From contig NZ_JACJQJ010000011.1 of assembly GCF_014696615.1 (NCBI RefSeq), positions 100,837 through 164,836 of the forward strand: a DNA stretch of 64,000 bases, read 5' to 3'. This DNA comes from Nostoc linckia FACHB-104. GTDB lineage: Bacteria > Cyanobacteriota > Cyanobacteriia > Cyanobacteriales > Nostocaceae. Below the pieces are notes generated by a model. It had not been told where the DNA came from. It saw only the letters and a list, made by a program, of their open reading frames with translations, and did not search any database. Made by a program: the position numbers and the translations under genes. This document shows positions 47,404 to 56,505 of the stretch, one piece after another. Positions within the stretch are counted from its first letter, which is position 1. Every line of letters starts with the position of its first letter.

Positions 47404-47668
47404 GCAATTTACCTAAATAAGCAATGAAGTGAGCGTTTGATAACCTCAAAATAATAACTCTACGGGTAGCACAATTGGCAACAATGATGATACAGAAAGT
47501 TCTGTTTCAGAGTTAGTAAGCACTTAGGTATTGATTGTATAACCGCTTTTATGTTCTTATATACCCATTTTTGACTGATGCTAGCTTCGCTTTCTGTCTC
47601 TCGACTGATTAATTTGTTTTGCACCCACAACATAATGAGCAAGTATAAAACATCAGTGAGGAAAACTC

Positions 47669-47884
47669 ATGGCTGAAGAGTTCAAGAAAGGCGACAAGGT
47701 GAAGTGGAACACAGCGCAAGGTGAAACCACTGGTGAAGTAGAAGAAGAGATTACTTCACCTACTGATATTAAAGGACATCATGTAGCCGCTTCAGAAGAC
47801 AATCCTCAATCCTTAGTAAAAAGTGACAAAACAGGAAAAAAAGCTGCTCATAAGCCTGATGCGCTAGAGCATATTGAACAGTAA
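47669..47884 (+). CDS. DUF2945 / hypervirulence-associated TUDOR-like small protein
   Basis: 71 residues beginning MAEEFKKGDKVKWNTAQGET and continuing TTGEVEEEITSPTDIKGHHV, then a Lys/Ala-rich end with HKPDALEHIEQ. This matches the small beta-barrel family DUF2945 (HVA1 TUDOR-like domain), which is nearly always a stand-alone 60-75-residue cytosolic protein in bacteria and of unknown function. GAGG lies about 11 bases before the ATG. It is divergent from the bestrophin gene with about 260 bases between; that gap holds no supported gene. Confidence 0.78.
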   Translation: MAEEFKKGDKVKWNTAQGETTGEVEEEITSPTDIKGHHVAASEDNPQSLVKSDKTGKKAAHKPDALEHIEQ

Positions 47885-47919
47885 TTTTATTTTAAGTTGC
47901 ACAATCCATCGTAAGGATT

Positions 47920-48327
47920 TTAATTTGCCTCATATATGCGCGTCTGAATATTTAAAGCCTCTATCAATGCGGCAAGAGAAATTCCCCGCGGACTTGCTAA
48001 TTCTGCTAAATTATCTAGGTATTGCGCTTGTAGTTGTTCTATCTGTTCAGTCAAACCCAATAATTCCCCATATTCATAGCTTGTAAGCGTCGCTACATCT
48101 GTTTTCGCTACTAATTCTCCATGATATTTTTTAATATCTAAAGGGGCGGGTCGATTAATTTTTGTTAACAAACCCTCTTTGGATTCTAGTGGCTTTTTAG
48201 TGCGACGTTGTGCTTGTAGCGCCATTACTTGAGATACAAAGTTTTCTAAATCTTGCTGGCTTAATTGCTCAACAGCTTTGAGCAATTGTTCTAATGACAG
48301 TTGTATTTCAACCTTCACGGTGGACAT
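47920..48327 (-). CDS. Conserved-looking helical protein of unknown function
   Basis: 135 residues, no membrane segment. The N-terminus (VKVEIQLSLEQLLKAVEQLS, then QQDLENFVSQVMALQAQRRT) resembles the N-terminal part of a group of small cyanobacterial proteins often found as paralogues, in which 'leqLl.av.qL...dL..f...v..L.a.r' is followed by a basic segment. The C-terminal half (LTSYEYGELLGLTEQIEQLQ) is helical and may be coiled coil. No toxin gene lies beside it. The function is unknown; an antitoxin-like or transcript-associated role would be speculation. Start ATG at 48327. Confidence 0.6.
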   Translation of the reverse strand: MSTVKVEIQLSLEQLLKAVEQLSQQDLENFVSQVMALQAQRRTKKPLESKEGLLTKINRPAPLDIKKYHGELVAKTDVATLTSYEYGELLGLTEQIEQLQAQYLDNLAELASPRGISLAALIEALNIQTRIYEAN

Positions 48328-48564
48328 TTGGATGTATCTTGTTACCTAAATTTCTAGGTATTCTAGCAAGCAATCTAGGAAATAGGTTGTTAAGAAACTA
48401 AGAAAAAACCCCACTCCAACCTTTAATGTAAATATTAGCTGGAGTGTGATTCAATAATAGCGATCGCTTGGTAGTTAGGTACTTTAAATCTATCCTTTGT
48501 TTAGTCAGATAAATTAAGGTAATTTCACTACTGCGATCAACAACAACAAGACTTATTATCAAGA

Positions 48565-48942
48565 TTAACCAAACCAGTGAGATGGTTCAAAACCAGGTTG
48601 GATTTTTTCGCAAAGATGATGACTGATCCAATCTGACTTATCTTTAAAAATGGTATAAATACCTTGATGAATTAAATTCTGAACATGCAGTTGCTGTTCT
48701 AAAGGACTACGAGGCAACTTATAGTTTATTAAGCATTCTTTGTCGTCTTCAGAAAAGGGAATATGTCCCCCAAAATTTGAGGAGTAAAGGCAGGGAATAC
48801 GGTTAAGGACAAAGTTAATTAATTCTTGGCGTAAATCAGGGATTGCAAAAGCTTGTTGATAAGGGTTATATGGATAGGTATCCAACACACTTTCAATTTC
48901 GCCTTGCACCGATTGCTGTGTTAACTTAACTACTGTTTGCAT
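48565..48942 (-). CDS. ComFB-like (late competence) protein
   Basis: 125 residues, cytosolic. The core NPYQQAFAIPDLRQELINFV followed by LNRIPCLY resembles the ComFB family pattern (…v…a..LnrlP..Y). The C-terminus is EPSHWFG. Cyanobacterial ComFB-related proteins include c-di-GMP receptors that control cell size and motility; whether this short member binds the nucleotide cannot be told. AGGAGA lies a few bases upstream of the ATG at 48942. Gaps of about 240 and 550 bases surround it. An unrelated cyanobacterial family is the alternative. Confidence 0.5.
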   Translation of the reverse strand: MQTVVKLTQQSVQGEIESVLDTYPYNPYQQAFAIPDLRQELINFVLNRIPCLYSSNFGGHIPFSEDDKECLINYKLPRSPLEQQLHVQNLIHQGIYTIFKDKSDWISHHLCEKIQPGFEPSHWFG

Positions 48943-49496
48943 AACTATTCATCTCCTTTTTTTATCCAGTCAATAACTTGTCGGGAATAAAGTTTCTAGG
49001 TGGCAAAGTTGACAAAATAACCAGCTAGAACTGATTTACATTAAGAGATGCTCTAACCCTGAATAGCAAATTTTATCTCGGTACAATTATCAAAGCTCTA
49101 TCCTGTCTATTTTTAGTTAAAACTTATACTCAATGCTGGTATAAATCGTAGAAACAGCATTCAATAAAATGGATAAGTACCGTGTTTTATCTCTCTAATG
49201 TTAATTATCCAAAATTTTTTAGTCTGTATCAGTAAACTACACAAAACGCAGCAAAAGTTCTTGGGGATCAATTCTTTTAGTAAAGAAACAGAATTAATTG
49301 TTGCCAAAAATCACTCAGTGTAAATGCATGATGGTGTTTACATTAGTTATTAATGTTTGCTACAGTTCTAGCTGAATTATTGCGATATTTGAAATAGATG
49401 ATTTAGAAAATTCCTTGTATTTATTACATAAATTGCCTCTATTAGCTTAAAAAGTAACATAGGATACTTAAGTAACCAGTGTATTCATAGATAAAA
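48943..49496. other. Intergenic region, no gene seen
   Basis: About 550 A/T-rich bases. I see no credible reading frame, palindrome of note or terminator for the oxidoreductase gene ending at 49497. A promoter for the ComFB-like gene should be near 48960-49020. Confidence 0.5.
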
Positions 49497-50558
49497 TTAT
49501 TCGGGAGAAAAGTTGAAAAAATTAACATTAGGTAAAGACCTTAGCTGTTGATTAATTTCCACAGCAGCAGTTATTCCAGACAGCATTGCACTTTCTACAA
49601 GATTGCCACCACACCAATCACCACAACAGATTAAAGGTAGAGGAGTGTGAGCAGATAAAACCGCTTCCGGCCAGGGATGATTAACAAAGGCATAGCGCCA
49701 GCGATGTACTTGCATCCAGTCAGGAGTTGCTAACCAAGGAATTGTTAAGCTTTTGGCTGTATGTTGCAACATATACTGTCCCACTGCATTTAAATCTGCG
49801 GATTCTAGATGAAGTTGGGCAAAAGCTGCACTACTTTGCAATACAAAGTGTGGCTGTTGAGGATGGGGACGCTTGCTACTATCTAAACCAATCCAGGCAA
49901 TATCAGGATCATCAACAAAAGTTAAAGCTTTCCATTCAGGTAGGGGTTGGGATGTAGGAGGGTAGCCAGCGATCGCACTAATACATGGCTGAAATTTTAC
50001 TGAACTTAGGCGATCAATAAAAGCGGTATCTAATAAACTTTCACCCAAAGGAGCTAAAAGCGCCAAGGCTTGTGGTGCAGGAATTGCCACAACTAACGCA
50101 TTAGCTGTAATTTCTTCATTACTCGGTTCTAAAGTCAGCCGCCAGCTATTGTCAGTGGGAGTAATGGCAATTACACGCTGATTTAAGACAATATCCAAAC
50201 CTGGAGCTAGAAACTTGGCAATAGCACTCATTCCCAGAGGAGCAACATAACGAGGGCTACGGCTCTCAGGTGGAATAATGCCAACATCAGCTTTAAATTC
50301 ATAAACTGTATCTGTCCAAATTTCTAGCACCTTGGCATGACATAGTAAATCGACAAAACCTTGCAGCAATTCACCTTTGGGTTTAAGGTAACAAGCACCA
50401 TGATCTGCCGAAGTCCCGTGTAAGCGCCGTGTCGCGAGTCTCCCGCCTAAACCACGAGATTTTTCTACAACTATTACTGAATATCCGGCTTTTCTTAACT
50501 GCTGGGCGCAGACTAAACCTGCCATCCCTGCACCAATTACTGCAACATCAGTCATCAA
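49497..50558 (-). CDS. Renalase-like FAD/NAD(P)-dependent amine oxidoreductase
   Basis: 353 residues. The dinucleotide-binding start reads DVAVIGAGMAGLVCAQQLRK and is followed by VVEKSRGLGGRLATRR, the GG-R motif of flavin monoamine-oxidase-like and renalase-like proteins. ADHGACYL and a C-terminal FAD segment (CCGDWCGGNLVESAMLSG) agree with this. Bacterial renalases oxidise wrongly reduced isomers of NAD(P)H; cyanobacterial homologues are mostly uncharacterised. There is no signal peptide. It is divergent from the next gene by about 130 bases. The family is secure, the substrate is not. Confidence 0.85.
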   Translation of the reverse strand: MMTDVAVIGAGMAGLVCAQQLRKAGYSVIVVEKSRGLGGRLATRRLHGTSADHGACYLKPKGELLQGFVDLLCHAKVLEIWTDTVYEFKADVGIIPPESRSPRYVAPLGMSAIAKFLAPGLDIVLNQRVIAITPTDNSWRLTLEPSNEEITANALVVAIPAPQALALLAPLGESLLDTAFIDRLSSVKFQPCISAIAGYPPTSQPLPEWKALTFVDDPDIAWIGLDSSKRPHPQQPHFVLQSSAAFAQLHLESADLNAVGQYMLQHTAKSLTIPWLATPDWMQVHRWRYAFVNHPWPEAVLSAHTPLPLICCGDWCGGNLVESAMLSGITAAVEINQQLRSLPNVNFFNFSPE

Positions 50559-50688
50559 TTCATCGTCCTTGGTGAGAAGCGGTCATTGGTTATTATCAGA
50601 TGACAAAGCTACAAAGACTACTAATTGACTGCTGAAACCTGATAGTAGAATAGGGTACAGAAAGCAGCACGGAAGGGAGGAAGGGAAG

Positions 50689-51531
50689 TTGGATGAACTG
50701 AGGGCGGCTTTAGAGCTAGCAACTGAAGATGAATTGCAAGACTTAACGGCAATTCTGTTTAGTCGTAAGTTCAATCCTTTAGACTACGTTCACACACCTG
50801 AACCAATTGAAGTTCAAAGCCAAGAGCGAAAAGCATGGTTAGATACATTAGAAAATCGTTTTCGCTTTTTGGCAGCTGATGGGATGACAGTATTACGGGG
50901 ACGCACCAGCCAAGTAACTTACCGACAAGCGCTAATTCAAGTATGTAAGTATTTAAAAATTCCTTATTCTAGTCAGCTAGCAACTGTTGATTTAGAAGCA
51001 GAAGTATTTTTGCATCTATTAGGGCAAGTATGGAAAAAATTGCCTGAACAGGAAAAGCAAAAATTAACTGTCCGGGTACAGCTTCAGCTGATGAAATCGG
51101 AACTAAAACAACCTTTACCACTTTTATTACAAAAAGACCCCTTAGGCTTAATTTTCAAAGGTGGTAGTGCTTTAGCAGTTACTTCTGTGATTCAACCGCT
51201 GGTACTGAAACAAATTGCCCGCCAATTTGCGGCACACTTTGCTACCTATCAAGTAGCTAAACAAGCCGCAATCCAAGGTTCGACAGCGGCTACAGCGCAG
51301 TTTCAAAACTATGTAGCTTTACAAATGGCCAAGCGGGGTATGACTGTGAATGCAGCGCGTTATGGCGCAGTACGTAGTATCTTTTCCTTTATTGGGCCAG
51401 TGATGTGGGCTTGGTTTTTTGCAGATTTAGGATGGAGAGCGATCGCTACTAATTACGGTAGAATCATTCCCACCATCTTTGCCTTAGCGCAAATTCGTCT
51501 TACCCGTACTGAATGTTGGGAGTTAGCTTGA
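50689..51531 (+). CDS. YaaW-like (UPF0174) protein
   Basis: 280 residues from a TTG at 50689, preceded by a strong purine tract (GGGAGGAAGGGAAG). The N-terminal third (ELRAALELATEDELQDLTAI) is helical. A middle segment (YRQALIQVCKYLKIPYSS) and a C-terminal part with hydrophobic helices (VRSIFSFIGPVMWAWFFADL, IIPTIFALAQIRLTR) recall the UPF0174/YaaW family, whose members have an N-terminal DUF and a C-terminal membrane-associating region. No function is established. Its last 19 bases overlap the start of the O-antigen-ligase-like gene, so the two are co-transcribed and probably translationally coupled. Confidence 0.6.
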   Translation: MDELRAALELATEDELQDLTAILFSRKFNPLDYVHTPEPIEVQSQERKAWLDTLENRFRFLAADGMTVLRGRTSQVTYRQALIQVCKYLKIPYSSQLATVDLEAEVFLHLLGQVWKKLPEQEKQKLTVRVQLQLMKSELKQPLPLLLQKDPLGLIFKGGSALAVTSVIQPLVLKQIARQFAAHFATYQVAKQAAIQGSTAATAQFQNYVALQMAKRGMTVNAARYGAVRSIFSFIGPVMWAWFFADLGWRAIATNYGRIIPTIFALAQIRLTRTECWELA

Positions 51532-52907
51532 AGCAAGCTGTTTATCATCCCAATCCGTCTTTGCAATTGCCTTGGAATTTAACTCAATTGGGACTAATCC
51601 TATTCCCATTGAGTCCCTTCTTGGGAGCTGTATTGATAGTTTTGGCATCCTTAATTACTTTGGCGCGCCAATGGAGAAAAATTATCCGCCGCCCTCTCAA
51701 TTGGGGATTTGCGCTTCTGAGTTTATTGCTAATAATTACGGCTGGGTTTGCCTATGAAAAAACCCCAGCTTACGTTGGTTTATTTAATTTTATTCCCTAC
51801 TTTATCGTTTTCGCGGGATTGAGTGCCCTGATTCAAAAAACCGCCCAATTGCGGCAAATAGCTTGGATTTTGGTAATTGCTTCCATGCCAATCACAATTT
51901 TGGGCTTTGGTCAGTTATTTTTAGGCTGGACTTTAGATTTAACGTTTTTGTGGGTTGTTTTAGAGTGGGCGATCGCACCACAAGGAAATCCCCCAGGGCG
52001 CATGGCTTCTATATTAATGCACGCTAATACCTTAGCCGCTTATCTGGTAATAATTTTTACCCTTGGTTTAGCTTTAGCATTAGAACAGTGGCAATTAATC
52101 ACAAAGAAAACTCCAAATTCCCCAATCCCCAGTCCCCAATCCCCAGTCCCCAATCCCCAGTCCCCAATCCCCAGTCCCCAATCCCTAGTACCCAATCCCC
52201 AATCCCTCACCCCCCTCATCTTTCTCACTATTGCAGGAATTCTTAACTTCATCGCCCTAATTTTTACTAACTCACGCAACGGATGGGCGATCGCAATTTT
52301 TGTTTGTTTAGCTTATGCACTCTACAAAGGTTGGCGGCTTTTGGTGGGTGGTGTAGCTAGTGTTGTGACTACTGTTCTGTTAGCAGCTTTTGCGCCTTCA
52401 CCCATCGCCCAGTTCTTTCGTAGCTTCGTTCCTGCTTTCTTTTGGGCGCGCTTAAATGATGATATGTATCCCGATCGGCCAGTCGCTTTAATGCGAAAAA
52501 CCCAATGGCAATTTGCTTGGAATTTAACTCAACAACATCCTTGGACTGGCTGGGGGTTACGCAATTTTACAAAACTCTATGAAGCCAAAGCACAGATTGC
52601 TTTAGGCCATCCCCACAACTTATTTTTGATGCTATCAGCGGAAACTGGGATACCTACTGCTTTATTATTTTTTGGTTTAATTGGTTGGGCTTTGATTGCA
52701 TCTATTCAAGTTTTGCAAAAACCACAATTTTTAGAGAAAGAAGACCGATTGATATTTTTTAGTTATCTCGTAGTTTTGTTTGGCTGGGTACTTTTTAATA
52801 CGGTTGATGTTACTCTTTATGATTTTCGCTTGAATACGCTTTTTTGGTTAATATTATCCGCGCTTTGTGGATTGATTTATCGCTATAACCAAGACGCTAT
52901 AATTTAA
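51513..52907 (+). CDS. O-antigen ligase/polymerase family membrane protein (WzyC fold)
   Basis: 464 residues with about ten to twelve membrane helices. Family marks are [20 protein letters not shown], the large extracytoplasmic loop region with [19 protein letters not shown], and [20 protein letters not shown]. Relatives join O-antigen to lipid A or polymerise polysaccharide; the same fold includes the cyanobacterial IctB group. Residues about 202-232 are a Pro/Ser/Gln/Asn run (PNPQSPI-like heptapeptides) encoded by a heptanucleotide array inserted between two helices; it would lengthen a hydrophilic loop. The start overlaps the previous gene by 19 bases. Confidence 0.83.
   Translation: MLGVSLKQAVYHPNPSLQLPWNLTQLGLILFPLSPFLGAVLIVLASLITLARQWRKIIRRPLNWGFALLSLLLIITAGFAYEKTPAYVGLFNFIPYFIVFAGLSALIQKTAQLRQIAWILVIASMPITILGFGQLFLGWTLDLTFLWVVLEWAIAPQGNPPGRMASILMHANTLAAYLVIIFTLGLALALEQWQLITKKTPNSPIPSPQSPVPNPQSPIPSPQSLVPNPQSLTPLIFLTIAGILNFIALIFTNSRNGWAIAIFVCLAYALYKGWRLLVGGVASVVTTVLLAAFAPSPIAQFFRSFVPAFFWARLNDDMYPDRPVALMRKTQWQFAWNLTQQHPWTGWGLRNFTKLYEAKAQIALGHPHNLFLMLSAETGIPTALLFFGLIGWALIASIQVLQKPQFLEKEDRLIFFSYLVVLFGWVLFNTVDVTLYDFRLNTLFWLILSALCGLIYRYNQDAII
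52117..52207. repeat. Heptanucleotide array inside a coding sequence
   Basis: About 13 alternating CCCCAAT and CCCCAGT units on the plus strand, in frame with the O-antigen-ligase-like gene. Three heptamers make seven codons, so any unit count divisible by three keeps the frame. The encoded peptide repeats PNPQSP(I/V) and PSPQS(P/L). Confidence 0.88.
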
Positions 52908-53074
52908 GCTACACACGATGTATGAAATTATCCCTTGGTGATTGATTTTGGTTAGTTTTCTATGTAAATACAGTTCAGTTAAGAAAATTAATTGATAACA
53001 AAACCAAAAAACTAGTACACTGCGGCGTAAATAAAGCTATCCTTTTAAATTGTCAAAAACCTTGATATATGAAC

Positions 53075-53119
53075 CTTTTGACTTTTGACTTTTGACTTTT
53101 GACTTTTGACTTTTGACTT
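53075..53119. repeat. CTTTTGA heptamer tandem array
   Basis: Six and a half perfect copies of CTTTTGA in the 474-base gap after the O-antigen-ligase-like gene. They are followed by a related dispersed piece with the 14-bp direct repeat GGGGGTTTGGGGGA at 53171-53184 and 53203-53216. No gene is seen in this gap. Confidence 0.85.
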
Positions 53120-53381
53120 CCGTGCAGCGGTACTAGTTACTCAACAAAAAAACAGAACAATCATTTTGGAGGGGGTTTGGGGGACGCAACCGTCACCCAA
53201 TCGGGGGTTTGGGGGAGAATCCCCCAATTGAGAGAGCTTTTTTAATAAGTGACAAATCAATCGCTAATAAGCTTAACCCAAGCGTATTGTATTATATGTA
53301 ACCTGAGTTCGGATTCAGCATTTTCCCAATTCAACACCATTAGATACGTTAGCATCTGAGTTAACGCACCTAAAATTTTGT

Positions 53382-55490
53382 TTAGCTAAGGGTAGAGTGC
53401 AGATTTACTTTTAATAGTTTGACGATCATATTAATTAATTTAGCTGGCTCAATGGGCTTAGAAGCATACATATGAAAGCCGGCTGCTATGGCTTCTGTAG
53501 AATCTTCTTCTCTGGCGTAGGCTGTTAAAGCAATAGCTGGAATTTGCCCGCCTCGTTCTGGTTCAAGCAATCGGATTTTACGGATGAGTGTGTATCCATC
53601 TTCTTCGGGCATACCAATATCACTGATCAAGATTTCTGGTGGATAGTCTTGAATAGCTAACATTGCTTCGTTAACTGAACTAACGGCCCTAACTGCGGCT
53701 CCTGATTGCTGTAATGCGGCTTTGAGGAAAAGGCGTGTATCAGTATCGTCATCTACAACTAGCAATTGCACATTATTTAGTGGTAATTCCGGTGAAGATA
53801 TAGATTCTACAATTGCTGCTTTTTCGGAAGTTTGCGGATGTTTTGCTTCTAAAAGCGGTAATTTAACAGTAAAAGTTGCACCTTGTCCTTCACCTGCACT
53901 ATTTGCATAAATATTGCCGCGGTGTAATTCTACCAAGTGGCGGGCGATCGCTAATCCTAATCCTAGTCCTGTGTGGCTTCTGGTGGTACTACCGTCGGCT
54001 TGGCGGAAGCGATCAAAAACATATCTAAGAAAGTCCGGTTTTATACCAATTCCGGTATCATTGACTTGAATTTGAGCGTAGTTGTTGTCAGTGGAGAGGG
54101 TAATATCCACACGGCCGTTTTCTGGTGTGAACTTGATTGCATTACTCAGTAGATTCCAGACAACTTGCTGTAAGCGATCCGGATCGCCAGAAACCATAAA
54201 AGGTGAGGCTAGATGTTTGTCCAGAGAAAAATGACCGTTACTCTCTTTGGTTATTGGGATGTTTCCTTGATTAGTGGGTGCGATGGCTACGCCCGCCGCA
54301 GGCATCGCAAATTCAAAGGTAATATTTTTCACCTCAGCTTGTAACCGAACTGTTTCTACTGCGGTTTCAATCACCGAAACTAGGTTAACAGGGCAAATAT
54401 TTAATACCAACTTGCCGCGAATAATTCTAGAGACATCTAAAATATCTTCAATAAGTTGCTCTTGCAAACGTGCATTGCGTTCAATAGTTTCTAAAGCTCT
54501 GGCTGTAGCTTTCTCATCAAGTTTGCGATTGCGGAGAAGTTTAGCCCAACCGAGAATAGAGTTCAGGGGTGTCCGCAGTTCGTGAGACAAGGTAGCGAGA
54601 AACTCATCTTTCATGCGGTTTGTAGCTTCCGCTTCCTTGAGGGCTGCTTGTTCGCGAATTAATTTAGCCCGTTCTTCCTCAGCTTGTTTGCGATCGCTAA
54701 TATCTTCTACTGTCCCCACATAACCGATGACTGCGCCTTCATTGGAAAGCATGGGCGAGGAACGCAAAGTTAACCAGCGCAAAATCCCAGTGGCTGTAAC
54801 AATACTAAACTCACTATAATATTCTTTCCCCTGTTGAGCCGCCGCTGACCAATCAGCAAATATCCTTTCTCTATCTTCAGGACGAAGCGATCGCAACCAA
54901 CCTGTGCCTAAACAATCTGCATCAGAGATGTCTAAAATACTTTGGTAGCGGGGATTAGTATAAGTACAATTGCCGACAATATCTGTGAGAAAAATGCCTA
55001 CAGGTGAGCAAGCAGATAACGAGCGAAACTGTTCTTCACTTTTTCTGAGATCAGCATTTAAGGCAGCTAGTTGATTAGCTTGTCTTTCTATCTTTGCCGT
55101 TTTCTGAAATAAATCGACAAACGCCGCGACTTTCGACTTTAAGATTTCCGGTTCGATGGGCTTAAATAAATAGTCTACTGCTCCTAGGGAATAGCCTTTA
55201 AATACCATCGAATCGTTGGTACTAAATGCCGTTAAAAAGATGATGGGTGTATGACGAGATCGCTCTCGTTGGCGAATTAGTGTAGCCGTTTCAAATCCAT
55301 CCATCTCTGGCATTTGTACGTCGAGCAAAATCACCGCAAAATCTTGATTGAGTAAACATCTCAAAGCTTGGGCACCTGATGTCGCCCTGACCAAATTTTG
55401 ACCTAAACTGTGCAGTATTGCTTCTAAGGCCAACAAGTTTTCCGAGTGATCATCAACCAGGAGAATATTTACTGGTAATTCGGACGGCAT
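53382..55490 (-). CDS. Soluble hybrid kinase REC-PAS-HisKA-HATPase-REC
   Basis: 702 residues without membrane helices. Order: REC (5-125, VDDHSEN, Asp57 in LLDVQMPEMDG), short coiled coil, PAS (150-270), HisKA with His303 ([15 protein letters not shown]), HATPase ([25 protein letters not shown]) and a C-terminal REC with Asp624 (LISDIGMPEEDG). An N-terminal receiver puts this kinase under control of another kinase. Between ITFEF and SGDPDRLQQ, where related kinases have about 10 residues, there are about 40; the first of them are encoded by a palindromic repeat. The start ATG at 55490 fits the REC domain. It is divergent from the retropepsin-like pair. Confidence 0.9.
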   Translation of the reverse strand: MPSELPVNILLVDDHSENLLALEAILHSLGQNLVRATSGAQALRCLLNQDFAVILLDVQMPEMDGFETATLIRQRERSRHTPIIFLTAFSTNDSMVFKGYSLGAVDYLFKPIEPEILKSKVAAFVDLFQKTAKIERQANQLAALNADLRKSEEQFRSLSACSPVGIFLTDIVGNCTYTNPRYQSILDISDADCLGTGWLRSLRPEDRERIFADWSAAAQQGKEYYSEFSIVTATGILRWLTLRSSPMLSNEGAVIGYVGTVEDISDRKQAEEERAKLIREQAALKEAEATNRMKDEFLATLSHELRTPLNSILGWAKLLRNRKLDEKATARALETIERNARLQEQLIEDILDVSRIIRGKLVLNICPVNLVSVIETAVETVRLQAEVKNITFEFAMPAAGVAIAPTNQGNIPITKESNGHFSLDKHLASPFMVSGDPDRLQQVVWNLLSNAIKFTPENGRVDITLSTDNNYAQIQVNDTGIGIKPDFLRYVFDRFRQADGSTTRSHTGLGLGLAIARHLVELHRGNIYANSAGEGQGATFTVKLPLLEAKHPQTSEKAAIVESISSPELPLNNVQLLVVDDDTDTRLFLKAALQQSGAAVRAVSSVNEAMLAIQDYPPEILISDIGMPEEDGYTLIRKIRLLEPERGGQIPAIALTAYAREEDSTEAIAAGFHMYASKPIEPAKLINMIVKLLKVNLHSTLS
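54278..54306. repeat. Palindromic repeat inside a kinase gene
   Basis: GCGATG and CATCGC bracket a near-symmetric centre (GCTACGCCCGCCGCAGG), 29 bases in all. On the coding strand it reads in frame as AMPAAGVAIA. GCGATG…CATCGC elements of this composition are common intergenic palindromes in Nostocales. Confidence 0.7.
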
Positions 55491-55661
55491 TATAGGTATA
55501 GACTCCTAGGTAGACTAAAAACAAATTTCTACGCTATTTTATAGACTTTCAACCTTGGAAGAGGTATTTTACAACTGTCGTAGGTTACAAATTTTGCGAA
55601 CTGAGGGAATAGAGATTGGGACTAGACTAGATATATATGCCAGTTAAATGCGGAACCAAAT

Positions 55662-55985
55662 ATGACACATATATCCCAGCAACGACGCACCCGCATCTTA
55701 CCTCCATCTCCTATCGTGCCAGAGCAAAAGCGTCATCAGCGAGAACAACGTGATGCCCTTGCCGCAAAGTGCCGTGAGATTTTCGAGCGCTTGCGTCCGC
55801 AACTGCTAGAGACAAATTACAACTGGCATATTGCCATTGACCCAGAGACAGAAGAGTACCTCCTTGACCTAACTTTAAAAGGGATAACGCAAAAAATTCG
55901 TGATACTTACAGTAATACTAATCAAGTAAAAGTGACTATCTTTCGACTTAACGATACAGGAACCTGTGGCAGGCTATGGCTGTAG
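55662..55985 (+). CDS. Small basic protein paired with a retropepsin-like protease gene
   Basis: 107 residues. The N-terminal half is charged and rich in Arg and Gln (QQRRTRILPPSPIVPEQKRH) and predicted helical. A middle segment (RLRPQLLETNYNWHIAIDPE, then TEEYLLDLTLKGITQ) is mixed, and the end (VKVTIFRLNDTGTCGRLWL) is strand-like. I do not recognise a named domain. Its last 10 bases overlap the start of the aspartic-protease-like gene, so the two form a tight two-gene unit. By arrangement it might be the protease's regulator or substrate, which is inference only. Confidence 0.7.
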   Translation: MTHISQQRRTRILPPSPIVPEQKRHQREQRDALAAKCREIFERLRPQLLETNYNWHIAIDPETEEYLLDLTLKGITQKIRDTYSNTNQVKVTIFRLNDTGTCGRLWL

Positions 55986-56356
55986 GTTCATTTGGAGATA
56001 ACGGCGAGCTATTTTTTGAAATTCAGCTTGTTGGCGTTAACGGCGAAGAATTTATCATTGAAGCCTTATTTGATACAGGGTTTACAGATGGCTGGTTAGC
56101 TATCAACACTCAAGACCTGGATGCTTTGGGGTGGTCATTGCTAGCCGCACAAGTTGAAATGACTACAGCACGAGGGAACGCAAGGTTAGACATCCATGAA
56201 GGCAAAATTATCATTGATGGAATTGAAGCCATAATCCCCGTCCATGTCGGTGATGAGATTCCCGATACCATTATGGGTTCTTTGTGGCTGGATACTATGC
56301 AGCTAATCGTGAATAAACCAAGAAACATATTGACTTTAGCGATGGTGGACGAATAA
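55976..56356 (+). CDS. Retropepsin-like (clan AA) aspartic protease
   Basis: 126 residues, a single-domain retropepsin fold. The active-site strand is IIEALFDTGFTDGWLAI, with DTG as the catalytic motif; the flap is likely around VEMTTARGN, and the second conserved psi-loop is IPDTIMGSLWLDTMQ with the hydrophobic-hydrophobic-Gly motif. Retropepsins must dimerise to make an active site, and the length fits one such monomer. There is no signal peptide, so it is cytosolic. The family occurs widely in cyanobacteria and archaea without a known substrate. The start ATG lies within the end of the previous gene. A heptamer-rich gap follows before the convergent HAMP-array kinase. Confidence 0.8.
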   Translation: MAVGSFGDNGELFFEIQLVGVNGEEFIIEALFDTGFTDGWLAINTQDLDALGWSLLAAQVEMTTARGNARLDIHEGKIIIDGIEAIIPVHVGDEIPDTIMGSLWLDTMQLIVNKPRNILTLAMVDE

Positions 56357-56482
56357 AAGACTCAAACAATTTTGGATTAGGGATTGGAGAACTCGGGGCC
56401 CCCTCTGGGGATAAGGGGTAATGGGGATTGGGAAAAGGAAGAGGCAGGGAGCAGGGAAAAAAATAATTAATGACAAACACCA

Positions 56483-56505
56483 ATTACCCATTACCCATTA
56501 CCCAT
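56483..56505. repeat. ATTACCC heptamer array reaching the kinase stop codon
   Basis: Three perfect ATTACCC units followed by ATTACC. Further degenerate heptamers (GGGGATT and GGGGTAAT types) lie at 56370-56440. On the minus strand the TAA stop of the large kinase gene falls within the last unit. Confidence 0.75.

Noticed and set aside
52040..52279. Minus-strand frame encoding RDWGLG repeats
   Set aside because: It is the reverse complement of the heptamer array in the O-antigen-ligase-like gene.
53075..53119. Possible CRISPR array
   Set aside because: A simple 7-bp tandem repeat without spacers.
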